64,000 bases of DNA, from contig NZ_CP080521.1 of the NCBI RefSeq assembly GCF_019468565.1, positions 1,426,001 through 1,490,000 of the forward strand. Reading direction: 5' to 3'. The position numbers and the translations under genes were made by a program. This document shows positions 25,039-32,861 of the stretch, piece by piece. The notes under the pieces were generated by a model. The model ran no database searches and was not told the DNA's origin. It worked only from the letters and a program-made list of their open reading frames with translations. Each line of letters starts with the position of its first letter. Position 1 is the stretch's first letter. This stretch comes from Pseudonocardia sp. DSM 110487 (GTDB lineage: Bacteria > Actinomycetota > Actinomycetes > Mycobacteriales > Pseudonocardiaceae).

Positions 25039-26289
25039 ATGCCCAAGCCGACCTCCACCACCCGAATGCCCGCGCCCGCGATCGCCGGCCCCGGGCTCGT
25101 CGCCGAGTACCGGGACCGGACCCCGGCTTCCGCGGCGGCCTTCGCCCGGGCCGAGCGGGTGCTGCCCGGCGGCGAGACCCGCGCCGTCACCAGCTACCCG
25201 CCGTACCCCGTCGTGCTCGCTGACGGCTGCGGCGCCCGCCTGTGGGACGTCGACGGGCACATGTACCTGGATCTGGTCAACAACTACACGGCGCTCGTCC
25301 ACGGGAACGCGTTCGCCCCGGTCACCGATGCCGTCGCCGACCTCCTGCCCCGCGGGGTCGTCTTCGCCAGCCCGCACCATCACCAGGTCGCCCTCGCCGA
25401 GCGGCTCTGCCAGCGGATCCCCTCCGTCGAGCGCGTGCGATTCACCAACTCCGGCACCGAGGCGGCGCTGCTCGCAACGCGCATCGCCCGGCGAGCCACC
25501 GGACGGTCCCGGATCCTCCTGTTCGACGGGGCCTACCACGGCAGCGCCACCGCGCTGATGCCGAACTCGCCGGACGTCGTCGTCGCGCCGTGGAACGACC
25601 TCGCCGCCGCCGAGCGGCTGCTCGCCGGGGACCAGCCCGTCGCCGCGGTGCTCGCCGAGCCGTTCCTCGGCGCCGGCGGCGTGCGCCCGGCGACACCCGG
25701 CTTCCTGGCCGGCGTCGCCGAGGCCGCCCGGTCCCGCGGCGCGCTGTTCGTCCTCGACGAGGTGCAGTCGCTGCGCAACGGCGTCGCCGGCCAGCAGGGC
25801 GAGCTCGGACTCGCGCCGGACCTCACGCTGCTCGGCAAGGTCATCGGAGGCGGTTTCCCGATCGGCGCCGTCGGAGGCCGCGCCGACCTGCTCGCACTGA
25901 CCGTCGGGTCACGGACACCCGGTCACGTCGCCCACGCGGGCACGTTCAACGGACACCTCGCGGCCGCGGTCGCCGGCCTCGTGACGCTCGACCACCTCGA
26001 CGGCGCGGCGATCGACCGGCTCACCACCGCCGGGGAACGGCTCGCGGCGCGTATCACGGCGGCCGCGGCTGGCGTGGACGCCCACGTGACCCGGGCAGGC
26101 TCGATCCTCAACGTCCACCTCGACCCGCCCGAGTGCCTGGCCGCACTGCACCTGACGCTGCTGCTGGACGGCGTCTACACCACCCCGCGCGGCATGATCA
26201 ATCTGTCCACCGCACTCACCGACACCGACCTCGACGAGGTCGCGGCCGCCTACACGCGTGCGTTCGCCCGGATCGCCGACGACACCTGA
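25039..26289 (+). CDS. Class III aminotransferase (glutamate-1-semialdehyde aminomutase-like, arm 2)
   Basis: A 416-residue class III PLP enzyme of the glutamate-1-semialdehyde aminomutase-like subgroup. Visible are LPGGETRAVTSYPP near the N-terminus, FTNSGTEAALLATRIAR, LFDGAYHGSA, FVLDEVQSLRN and LLGKVIGGGFPIGAVGG with the PLP Lys. The N-terminal pattern and size match the subgroup that includes amine and beta-amino-acid transaminases, so it is not expected to be the haem-pathway enzyme. It starts 5 bases after the hydrolase stop with AGGAG overlapping the gap. It ends the plus arm. What the two transaminases each use is not deducible. Confidence 0.88.
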   Translation: MPKPTSTTRMPAPAIAGPGLVAEYRDRTPASAAAFARAERVLPGGETRAVTSYPPYPVVLADGCGARLWDVDGHMYLDLVNNYTALVHGNAFAPVTDAVADLLPRGVVFASPHHHQVALAERLCQRIPSVERVRFTNSGTEAALLATRIARRATGRSRILLFDGAYHGSATALMPNSPDVVVAPWNDLAAAERLLAGDQPVAAVLAEPFLGAGGVRPATPGFLAGVAEAARSRGALFVLDEVQSLRNGVAGQQGELGLAPDLTLLGKVIGGGFPIGAVGGRADLLALTVGSRTPGHVAHAGTFNGHLAAAVAGLVTLDHLDGAAIDRLTTAGERLAARITAAAAGVDAHVTRAGSILNVHLDPPECLAALHLTLLLDGVYTTPRGMINLSTALTDTDLDEVAAAYTRAFARIADDT

Positions 26290-26292
26290 CAA

Positions 26293-26565
26293 CCCAGCCG
26301 CGGTGAACACCCACCCGGCCTGCGACGCCACGGAAACCTCCGCACAGCGGGACACCCATCGATTGTCGCGCGCAGTCTCGACCCGGGTGTGGTCGCATCT
26401 GACGTCGACACGCCGTCGGCGTGACTTCCCGGTTTTGGTGTCCCCGCCTGCTCGGATGGATCGGTAGACCGCGATCGATGGCGGGACCGACGGCATGGCG
26501 CTGGGTCGGCCATCAAGGTCGACTTCGCCCCAGTGGAGGGCGCGTAGTTCTCCGGTGCGGGCACA
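26293..26565 (-). pseudogene. Tyrosine recombinase (phage integrase) remnant
   Basis: A minus-strand segment of about 90 codons matches the catalytic domain of actinobacterial tyrosine integrases. It has RTGELRALHWGEVDLDG with the first catalytic Arg, then a beta hairpin with GGDTKTGKSRR carrying the catalytic Lys, and GWVFTAAG further on. The His-x-x-Arg and Tyr boxes are missing, and upstream sequence is not integrase-like. It is a fragment left by an integrated element, next to the end of the aminotransferase cluster. Confidence 0.7.
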
Positions 26566-26747
26566 TGTATGCGTCCATGGTGGCCTGCTTATCCGCGAGC
26601 CGGGGCAGAGGGGAGATGGAAGCGCGGAAAGGAGCCGTGCAGCTCGAGATCCTTCCGACACCCCGGCTCCGTCGACCCGACCGTTTTCAAAAGGGGGAAC
26701 CGAACCCAGATGCGCAGCACACCTGCGCATAGCGGGTGTTCATACGG
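26566..26747. other. Intergenic DNA, no gene seen
   Basis: No supported gene or site. The segment includes short A-rich words (around 26690) that may belong to the decayed element whose integrase fragment lies just to the left. Confidence 0.4.
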
Positions 26748-27878
26748 CTACCCCACGGAGTCGTAGATGGCGCGGACGTAGGCGGCGCTGCGCTCCGAGC
26801 CGATGATCCCGGGCGCCATCCGATTCATCATGTAGGAAATCGTCAGCCGCCTGCCGAGATCCATGATGATCATGGAGCCGCCCCAGCCGCCCCAGAAGCA
26901 GATCCGCTCGTCGGGGATCCAGGGCAGGGTGTCGGGTTCGGGCAGCGCGAAGCCGATGCCCCAGCGCAGCGGGATGCCGAGCACGAGGTCCACGCCGCGG
27001 GCCTGCTCGTCGAAGATCAGGTCGATGGTCTGCGGCCGGAGCAGTCGGACGCCGTCCACCTCGCCGCCGCGGGCCACGACGGACAGCATCCGGGCCACCG
27101 AGCGGGCGTTGCCGTGCCCGTTGAGCCCGCCGATATCGGCCCGCCGCCAGTCTGCGGTGTTGGCGTAGTCGGCGATCATCGGAGGGCCGGAGAAGGTCTT
27201 GGCGGCCGGGCTGTCCGGGGGCAGCTCGAAGGCGGACGGGGGCGGCGGCACGATCGGCGCGATCCGGTCCCAGTCGGCCTCGGCCGCGCCGATCTGGAAG
27301 TCCGCGCCGAGCGGCCCGGCGATCTGATCGGCCACGAACTGCCTCAGCGGGCTCCCGGTGATCCGCCGGACCAGCTCGCCGATCAAGTGCCCGTAGTTCG
27401 CGGCGTGGTAGCCCGAGACGGTGCCCGGCTCCCACCAGGGGGCCTGCGCGGCGTACCGGGCGGTGACGGTGTCCCAGTGGTAGAGGTCCTCGACCGTGGC
27501 CGGCTGCTCCAGGCCGGAGACCCCGGAGGTGTGCGCCAGCAGGTGCCGTACCTCGATGTGCTGCTTGCCGTGGGCGCCGAACTCCGGCCAGTACTTCGCC
27601 ACCGGCGCGTGCACGTCCAGATCCCCGCGGTCGACGAGCACCAGCGCGGCCAGGCTGGTGACGGTCTTGGTGGCCGACCAGAGGTTGGTGATCGTGTGTT
27701 CGTCCCAGGGCACGGTGCGTGCCTGGTCGCGGAAGCCGCCCCACAGGTCGATCACCCGCTCACCGTCGATGTCCAGCACCAGCGACGCGCCCAGTTCCTC
27801 GCCGGAGTCGATGTTGAGCTGCAACGCCTGGCGGACGGCGTCGAACCGCGGGGCACAGGTGCCCTGCAAATCGGCCAT
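26748..27878 (-). CDS. Beta-lactamase-family serine hydrolase (class C/EstB-like)
   Basis: A 376-residue serine hydrolase of the beta-lactamase/transpeptidase-like fold (esterases such as EstB, LACTB-like). The nucleophile is in NLWSATKTVTSLA (SxxK), followed by LLAHTSGVSGLEQ and a Tyr motif in YHAANYGHLIGELV (YxN-like). A late WGGWGGSMIIMD replaces the KTG-type strand. There is no signal peptide, so it is likely a cytosolic esterase or amidase. The ATG is preceded by GAGGAGGAA. It follows the TetR gene by 21 bases in the same direction, so the regulator probably controls it. Confidence 0.9.
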   Translation of the reverse strand: MADLQGTCAPRFDAVRQALQLNIDSGEELGASLVLDIDGERVIDLWGGFRDQARTVPWDEHTITNLWSATKTVTSLAALVLVDRGDLDVHAPVAKYWPEFGAHGKQHIEVRHLLAHTSGVSGLEQPATVEDLYHWDTVTARYAAQAPWWEPGTVSGYHAANYGHLIGELVRRITGSPLRQFVADQIAGPLGADFQIGAAEADWDRIAPIVPPPPSAFELPPDSPAAKTFSGPPMIADYANTADWRRADIGGLNGHGNARSVARMLSVVARGGEVDGVRLLRPQTIDLIFDEQARGVDLVLGIPLRWGIGFALPEPDTLPWIPDERICFWGGWGGSMIIMDLGRRLTISYMMNRMAPGIIGSERSAAYVRAIYDSVG

Positions 27879-27899
27879 GGATGTTCCTCCTCGTCGGGT

Positions 27900-28484
27900 T
27901 CAGCGTCGGGTTCCGGCGCCGCGCAGCAGGGCGGCCACGGCGAGCTCCACCTTCTCCGCGTCCGGCTGCTCGCCCGTGATCAGGTCGGCGTAGACGAACG
28001 ACTCCACGATCCGGACCACCAGGTACGCCAGGTCGCGCGACTCCATGGCGGGGTCGAGGTGGCCGCGGTCGCGCTCCTGCTCCAGCATCCGCTCGACGGA
28101 ACCGACCACGTGCTGCTGCAGCGGGCTGGCCCGAGTGGTGATCAGTCGTAGCGCGCGCTCGGTCTCCCTGCGCAGAAAGCTGCGGTAGTACGGCGCATCG
28201 ATCAGGGCCTGGGAGAACAGCCGCATTGCCTGCGCGATCCGCTCCGGTCCGGTGCCGGTCGCGGCGGACGCGGCATCCCGCAGGGTGGGGTCGGCCAGCG
28301 AGGTCAACACGGCCACCAGCAGCTGATCCCGGTTGCCCACCCAGCGGAACAGCGTGGTGCGGTCCACGCCGAGCGCCGCGGCCAGCTGCTGGACGTCGAT
28401 CCGCTCCCCTGCCATGAAGGTACGGCGGGCCAGCTGCAGCGCCGAGGCGGCGCAGGGCCGCTCATGCTGATCGCCGCCACGCAC
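27900..28484 (-). CDS. QsdR-like TetR-family regulator
   Basis: A 194-residue regulator from the GTG at 28484; a TTG 36 bases upstream is possible but would run into the operator-like repeat. The HTH pattern LARRTFMAGERIDVQQLAAALGVDRTTLFRWVGNRDQLL is the one seen in QsdR, the TetR-type repressor of a phosphotriesterase-like lactonase in Rhodococcus. The downstream helices (FLRRETERALRLITT) also fit that subfamily. It probably controls itself and the serine hydrolase downstream. An inverted repeat just upstream (28507-28535) is a candidate operator. Confidence 0.82.
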   Translation of the reverse strand: MRGGDQHERPCAASALQLARRTFMAGERIDVQQLAAALGVDRTTLFRWVGNRDQLLVAVLTSLADPTLRDAASAATGTGPERIAQAMRLFSQALIDAPYYRSFLRRETERALRLITTRASPLQQHVVGSVERMLEQERDRGHLDPAMESRDLAYLVVRIVESFVYADLITGEQPDAEKVELAVAALLRGAGTRR

Positions 28485-28506
28485 CTGTGCAGCGTACGGC
28501 GAAAAT

Positions 28507-28535
28507 GTTGCAACGAACAAGGCATACGTTGCAGC
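28507..28535. promoter_or_regulatory. Candidate operator of QsdR-like regulator
   Basis: GTTGCAACG (28507-28515) and CGTTGCAGC (28527-28535) form an inverted repeat with 8 of 9 matching positions around an 11-base spacer, 23 bases upstream of the proposed GTG start. Each arm itself contains the palindromic core GTTGCAAC or a near match. Confidence 0.55.
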
Positions 28536-28598
28536 GGGACATGGCCTAGTTGATCAAGTTCTCATCGCTCGCCTGGCACCGTCATAGCGAGGCCTGGT

Positions 28599-28997
28599 TC
28601 AGGTTGGGCACGACGACGACCCTTCGGTGTCAGGCCGGCATCGGGCGCCCCGCCTGGTCGTAGCGCGCACGAGCCTGGTGCACGCTCGGCATGTTGTCCG
28701 TGGACCAGTCGACCAGCACTCGGAACGCGGGACTGAGTGAAAGGCCAAGCTCGTCCAGTAGGAGAACTCTGGCAGGTTCGTCTTGGCCAGCGGGAGCGCG
28801 CCGGCGGCCCGCAGCCGGGCCACCGCGGCCGCGAGTGCTTGCGCGGCGAGCAGCGTGACCACGGCGTTGATCTTCGGGTTGACGGCTTCGATGCGGTCGA
28901 GGTGAGCCCGCACCACCTCCGCCGCGGACACCTGCCGGGTACGGATCAGTTCCGCCAGCGCGGTCGCGTCCTGGTGCCAGAGCTCGCTCTCGCCCAT
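28599..28997 (-). pseudogene. Amidase-signature enzyme, deleted remnant
   Basis: The N-terminus is a normal amidase-signature start: ELWHQDATALAELIRTRQVSAAEVVRAHL and IEAVNPKINAVVTLL. The frame then jumps to PLAKTNLPEFSYWTS, normally about 60 residues further on, without the first catalytic Lys region. The Ser-cis-Ser-Lys triad region and the remaining 300 residues are absent, replaced by out-of-frame sequence. In another frame the end resembles a different C-terminus (DWSTDNMPSVHQARARYDQAG). At least one internal deletion and a large truncation make it non-functional. Confidence 0.75.
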
Positions 28998-29180
28998 CGA
29001 CACGCCATCCCTCCACCCCACGACAAGATCACCTTACGTACCGCGGCGGGCGCCGGCAGAGCTGGCCATCCCCGGGCCTACGAGCTGATGCGCAGCGCTC
29101 GCGTCGGGCGACGGACCCTTACCAGCCAGGGTGGGGCCGGTCTGCACAGAAAGCGCCACGGTCCTGCCAGGATCGCTTTC

Positions 29181-29546
29181 ATGCGGATCAAGTGGCAGGT
29201 TGTCACCTTCGATGCGGCCGACCTCGATGCCGAGAGCGCGTTCTGGGCTGGAGTCCTCGATGGGGAAGTCGACCGGGATGGCGACTGGCACATGGTGATG
29301 GTCGGAGGCGAACCTCGGATCGGTGTGCAGCTGGCGCCCGACCATGTTGCCCCGGGCTGGCCGGACGGCGCGCCGCCGCAGCAGATCCACCTCGACCTGT
29401 GGGTCGACGACTTCCCGTCAGCTCATGAGTCGGTCATGGCACTGGGCGCCCGAGTCCTGAAGGAGGTCACGCCGGGTGGTGACTTCCAGGTCTATGCCGA
29501 TCCTGCCGGCCATCCCTTCTGCCTCTGTTGGGTTGTCGACGGATGA
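29181..29546 (+). CDS. VOC-family (glyoxalase-like) small protein
   Basis: A 121-residue single-domain vicinal-oxygen-chelate protein. It starts with the usual beta strand IKWQVVTFDAADLDAESAFWAGVLDG. It then has IGVQLAPDHVAPGWP, QIHLDLWVDDF with a candidate metal His, and a C-terminal VYADPAGHPFCLCW strand. Members of this size act as dimers and include thiol transferases, antibiotic-binding proteins and uncharacterised lyases. It stands alone between the amidase remnant and the convergent MpaB-like gene. The ATG at 29181 is the first sensible start. No specific role can be given. Confidence 0.8.
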   Translation: MRIKWQVVTFDAADLDAESAFWAGVLDGEVDRDGDWHMVMVGGEPRIGVQLAPDHVAPGWPDGAPPQQIHLDLWVDDFPSAHESVMALGARVLKEVTPGGDFQVYADPAGHPFCLCWVVDG

Positions 29547-29558
29547 GCTTCCTCGTCG

Positions 29559-30488
29559 TCACCGCCGTCGGCCAGGTTGCCCGACCTTGCTTCCGGTGGC
29601 GACGGTGTGCCGTTCTCGTGGTCGATCACGCACAAGCCGGCGGGCCCGCTCGATGTCAGGCGGGGCGGGCGCGTCGGGCAGCAGGCTGGTGGCCAGCCGG
29701 AGGGCGCGCAGGGTGATCGTGGCGCCCAGGTCTGTGGTCGGGATGCCGGGCAGTCCGTACATCCGCCGGGCCCACCGCGGGAGCGTCGCCATCGCAAGCG
29801 TGGCGAGCGCAGGCAGCGCCACCTTTGTGGCGGTGGGCGCCTGGCCGCGCGGCGCGAACATCCCGCCGACGGCGATGCGTGCCTCGTCGGTCAATCTGAG
29901 CGCCGTCCTCGTGCGCCGGAAGTACTCCTGCATCTCGGCCCGGGAGGCCGGTGCATCACGCAGCCCCACCACGCGCGCGGCGCGCACGCTCTCGGCGAGG
30001 TATTGCTCGGCCTCGCCCTCGTCGATCACACCCGCCCGCAGAGCGATGTCGGCGTAGGAGTCGATCTCAGCGCAGTGCACCCACAGGAGGTAGGGCGGCT
30101 CGTCGATGCGGAACGTCTCGCCGGTGTCCGGGTCGTGGCCGCGGAGCGCGGCGTGCAGCCTGCGTACCCGCGCCGCGGCTCGTTCGACGTCGGCGTTGGA
30201 ACCGTACGTGCGCACGCCCACGAACTCGACGGTTCGGTGGAAACGCGACCTCGCCCGGCGAGGGTCGAACAGAGCCGAGTTCTGGTACGTCGCCCGGATC
30301 ACGCGGGGATGCAGCGACTGCAGCAGCAGCGCGCGGAACCCGCCGACCCAGAGCACGGGTTCGAGGTGCACGCGCCACGTGATGGAGCCGGGTCCGAAGA
30401 GGCCGTCGTCGGGGCGGGTTCTGCGTACGGTCACGGCGCTCCCGGCGGTCCGGGGCGGCGGGGTTCCCGCCGCTGCTCCGTCCAGCAC
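29559..30488 (-). CDS. MpaB-like oxygenase-family protein (DUF2236)
   Basis: A 309-residue helical protein of the MpaB/rubber-oxygenase-like family (DUF2236). The diagnostic N-terminal pattern is present: GPGSITWRVHLEPVLWVGGFRALLLQSLHP, followed by HRTVEFV and TYG, a HDPDTGETF loop, WVHCAEIDSY with a conserved His, and a long helical C-terminal half. Members bind haem b through conserved His residues and oxidise unsaturated lipids or polyisoprenoids. The start is a GTG; an internal GTG near TVRRTRPDDG is an alternative. The gene is divergent from the glycosyltransferase gene. The substrate is unknown. Confidence 0.85.
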   Translation of the reverse strand: MLDGAAAGTPPPRTAGSAVTVRRTRPDDGLFGPGSITWRVHLEPVLWVGGFRALLLQSLHPRVIRATYQNSALFDPRRARSRFHRTVEFVGVRTYGSNADVERAAARVRRLHAALRGHDPDTGETFRIDEPPYLLWVHCAEIDSYADIALRAGVIDEGEAEQYLAESVRAARVVGLRDAPASRAEMQEYFRRTRTALRLTDEARIAVGGMFAPRGQAPTATKVALPALATLAMATLPRWARRMYGLPGIPTTDLGATITLRALRLATSLLPDAPAPPDIERARRLVRDRPRERHTVATGSKVGQPGRRR

Positions 30489-30638
30489 AGCACCGTCCGC
30501 GCCGTCCTTCTAGGGGCGGATCGGTTGACGCGGGGGCGTTGCCGAGCACAAGTGGCCAGCCAGTGGCCTGTGAACGGGAGCTGCCCCCGCCGGAGGCTTA
30601 CTCCCTGCCAGCTCGTCACGCCTTCCAGGAGCACCGCC

Positions 30639-31841
30639 ATGCGCATCCTGTTCTCCAGCACGCCGGCCTTCGGGCATCTGCTCCCCATGCTCCCCCTCGC
30701 CGCAGCAGCCCGTCGCGCCGGGCACGAGACGGCGGTGCTGACCCATCCGTCGATGGCCGCCGCGGCCGCTCCGATGCGGTTGCTGCCTGCCGGCCCGTCG
30801 CTGGGTGAGACCTTGAAGGACGTCGGGAGCCGAGCCGAGGTCGACCCGCTGACGGACATGACGGTCGGGGCGGTGGAGTTCTTCGTCGAGTCCCGGCTGA
30901 ACCTGGGTGCCGACGACGCGCTGGCCGCCGCACACACCTTCCGCCCTGATCTCGTCGTCGCCGACGTGGTGGACTACCTCGGCCCCTTCGCCGCCGCCGC
31001 GCAGGGCGTCGCCTGGGCGGTGCACGGAGGCAGCCTCCCACCCAACGAGCAACTGGCACTCGCGCTGGAGCAGGCCGCCACCGCCCGCTTCGCCCAGCGC
31101 GGACTGGCCCTGACGCCGCCCATCGCCTACATCGATCCGTGGCCCGACAGCCTCCTGCGCGACACCGATCCCTACCCGGCCGAGCGGATCGCCATCCGAC
31201 CAGAGCCGCACCTGCAGGAGGGCGAGAGGTGGATCCGGCCGCGGTTCCAGGGGAGGCAGAACCGCCCGCTCGTCCTGGTGACGCTGGGAACACTTGTCGA
31301 CGACCCCGACACCCTCGCAGCCATCCTGGGATCGTTGGCCCGGCTGGACGTCAACGTCCTCGTCGCCCCCCATTCGGCAACCGACCTCGGTGACCGGCGG
31401 ATCGACCACTCCCGGGTACACCTCGCCGGCTTCGTCTCGATGGGGCAGCTGCTGGACGGGGTGGACGTGGTGGTCTCCGCTGCCGGAGCCGGCACGGTGC
31501 TGGCCGCGCTGAGTGCCGCCCGGCCGATGGTCCTGCTGCCGATGGGCCTGGACAAGCCGGTCAACGCCGAGCGGGCCGCCGCCGCGGGTGCGGCCAGGAT
31601 CGTCGAGTCTCCCGATGAGATCGGCAGCGCGGTCGAGCAGGTGCTCTCCGATCCGACGATCGCCGCCGGCGCCGCGAGCATGGCCACGGAGATCGCAGGG
31701 ATGAACTCGGCCTACGAGGTGCTCGAACTGCTCCTGCGACGCCACGAACACTGGACGGCAGGCGCCCGATCTCTTGGCCTTGTCCGCGAGGAGCCCGCGG
31801 ATGCGGCTGGAGTCACGCAGTTTGCCGGCCGCGACGAGTAG
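30639..31841 (+). CDS. GT1-family glycosyltransferase
   Basis: A 400-residue GT-B fold glycosyltransferase of the UDP-glycosyltransferase/macrolide type. The N-terminal domain has FSSTPAFGHLLPMLPLAAAARRAGHE with the catalytic His, and PDLVVADVVDYLGPFAAAAQG. The C-terminal nucleotide-sugar domain contains LVLVTLGTLVDD, VHLAGFVSMGQLLDGVDVVVSAAGAGTVLAAL and PMGLDKPVNAERAAAAGAA, the plant-PSPG-like box with a D-K in place of the usual D-Q. It could glycosylate a small hydrophobic molecule or an antibiotic. There is no biosynthetic cluster around it, so detoxification is as likely as biosynthesis. Confidence 0.87.
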   Translation: MRILFSSTPAFGHLLPMLPLAAAARRAGHETAVLTHPSMAAAAAPMRLLPAGPSLGETLKDVGSRAEVDPLTDMTVGAVEFFVESRLNLGADDALAAAHTFRPDLVVADVVDYLGPFAAAAQGVAWAVHGGSLPPNEQLALALEQAATARFAQRGLALTPPIAYIDPWPDSLLRDTDPYPAERIAIRPEPHLQEGERWIRPRFQGRQNRPLVLVTLGTLVDDPDTLAAILGSLARLDVNVLVAPHSATDLGDRRIDHSRVHLAGFVSMGQLLDGVDVVVSAAGAGTVLAALSAARPMVLLPMGLDKPVNAERAAAAGAARIVESPDEIGSAVEQVLSDPTIAAGAASMATEIAGMNSAYEVLELLLRRHEHWTAGARSLGLVREEPADAAGVTQFAGRDE

Positions 31842-31961
31842 GTGCACCGGTGGCGGCGAGGAAGCTCATCAGCCCGATCGACCAGGTGGCGGAATGACCA
31901 GCGTTCCTATCCGTTACAACGGGAGCGGACCGCGGCCTGCCGCAGGGAGGGACGGGAGTCG

Positions 31962-32861
31962 ATGAGCCTTCGTCAGTTCGAGTACGCCTTGGCCGTTGCC
32001 GAGGTGGGCTCGGTGACGGCGGCGGCGGAGCTGTTGCGCGTCGCTCAACCGTCGATGTCCCAGCAGATCCGCAACCTGGAGCGCGAACTGGGCGTGCAAC
32101 TGTTCGCCCGCACGCCGAGCGGACTGGTGCCCACCGTGGCCGGCCGCGGGTTCCTGCGGGAGGCGGAGGTCGCGGTGAGGGCGGCGCGGCGGGCGAGGGC
32201 GACGGCGCGGGCCGGTGCCGACGACCTGGAGGGCGAGCTGGTGGTCGCGGCCCAGTTGGGCTTCGGCACGCGGCAGCTGCCCGGCGCGCTGGGTGCGCTG
32301 CGCCGCCGCTTCCCGCGGGTGGAGGTCACCGTCTTCGAGGAGCCGAGCTCCGCCGAGCTGGACCGGCTGTGCCGCCGGGGCGTGCTGGACCTGGCCCTGA
32401 TGGCGAAGTGCGAGCGGACCCCCGCCGACGCCCACCGCCTCGGCGACGAGGAGTTCGTCGTGGTGCTGGGCGCCGGGCACCCGCAGCTCGCCGCGGACCG
32501 GGTCGAGCTGCGCGCGCTGGAGGGGGAGCCGTGGGTGAGGTTCGACCGCGACAGCGGGCTCGACGCCGTGCTGCTGTACGCGCTGCGGGACAACGACCCG
32601 GCCCCGGCCACGGCCGCCCGCGTGTCGCAGACGGCGACGGCGGTGCGCTGGGCCGCCGACGGGCTGGGGGTGGCGCTGGTCCCGGCCTCCGCGGTCCCCC
32701 ACGGTTACGAGCACCTCGTGCGCCCGATGTTCCCGGCTGTGTCCCAGCCCGTCATCGTCGTGGTCCGGCAACATGCGGGCCCGGCGGAGACGGCCCTGCT
32801 CGAGCTCCTGCGTCAGGAGAGCTGGTACAACGCCGCCGCCCCCATCTCATTGGTGTCATGA
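31962..32861 (+). CDS. LysR-family transcriptional regulator
   Basis: A 299-residue LysR regulator. The winged HTH is at residues 1-60 (LRQFEYALAVAEVGSVTAAAELLRVAQPSMSQQIRNLERELG), and the effector-binding periplasmic-binding-protein-like domain spans about residues 90-290. A ribosome site GGGAGGGACGGGAG precedes the ATG. It converges with the MDR oxidoreductase gene, overlapping by six bases. Regulation of the oxidoreductase/SDR group to its right is plausible but its usual target would be divergent, and no T-N11-A site was recognised. Confidence 0.9.
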   Translation: MSLRQFEYALAVAEVGSVTAAAELLRVAQPSMSQQIRNLERELGVQLFARTPSGLVPTVAGRGFLREAEVAVRAARRARATARAGADDLEGELVVAAQLGFGTRQLPGALGALRRRFPRVEVTVFEEPSSAELDRLCRRGVLDLALMAKCERTPADAHRLGDEEFVVVLGAGHPQLAADRVELRALEGEPWVRFDRDSGLDAVLLYALRDNDPAPATAARVSQTATAVRWAADGLGVALVPASAVPHGYEHLVRPMFPAVSQPVIVVVRQHAGPAETALLELLRQESWYNAAAPISLVS

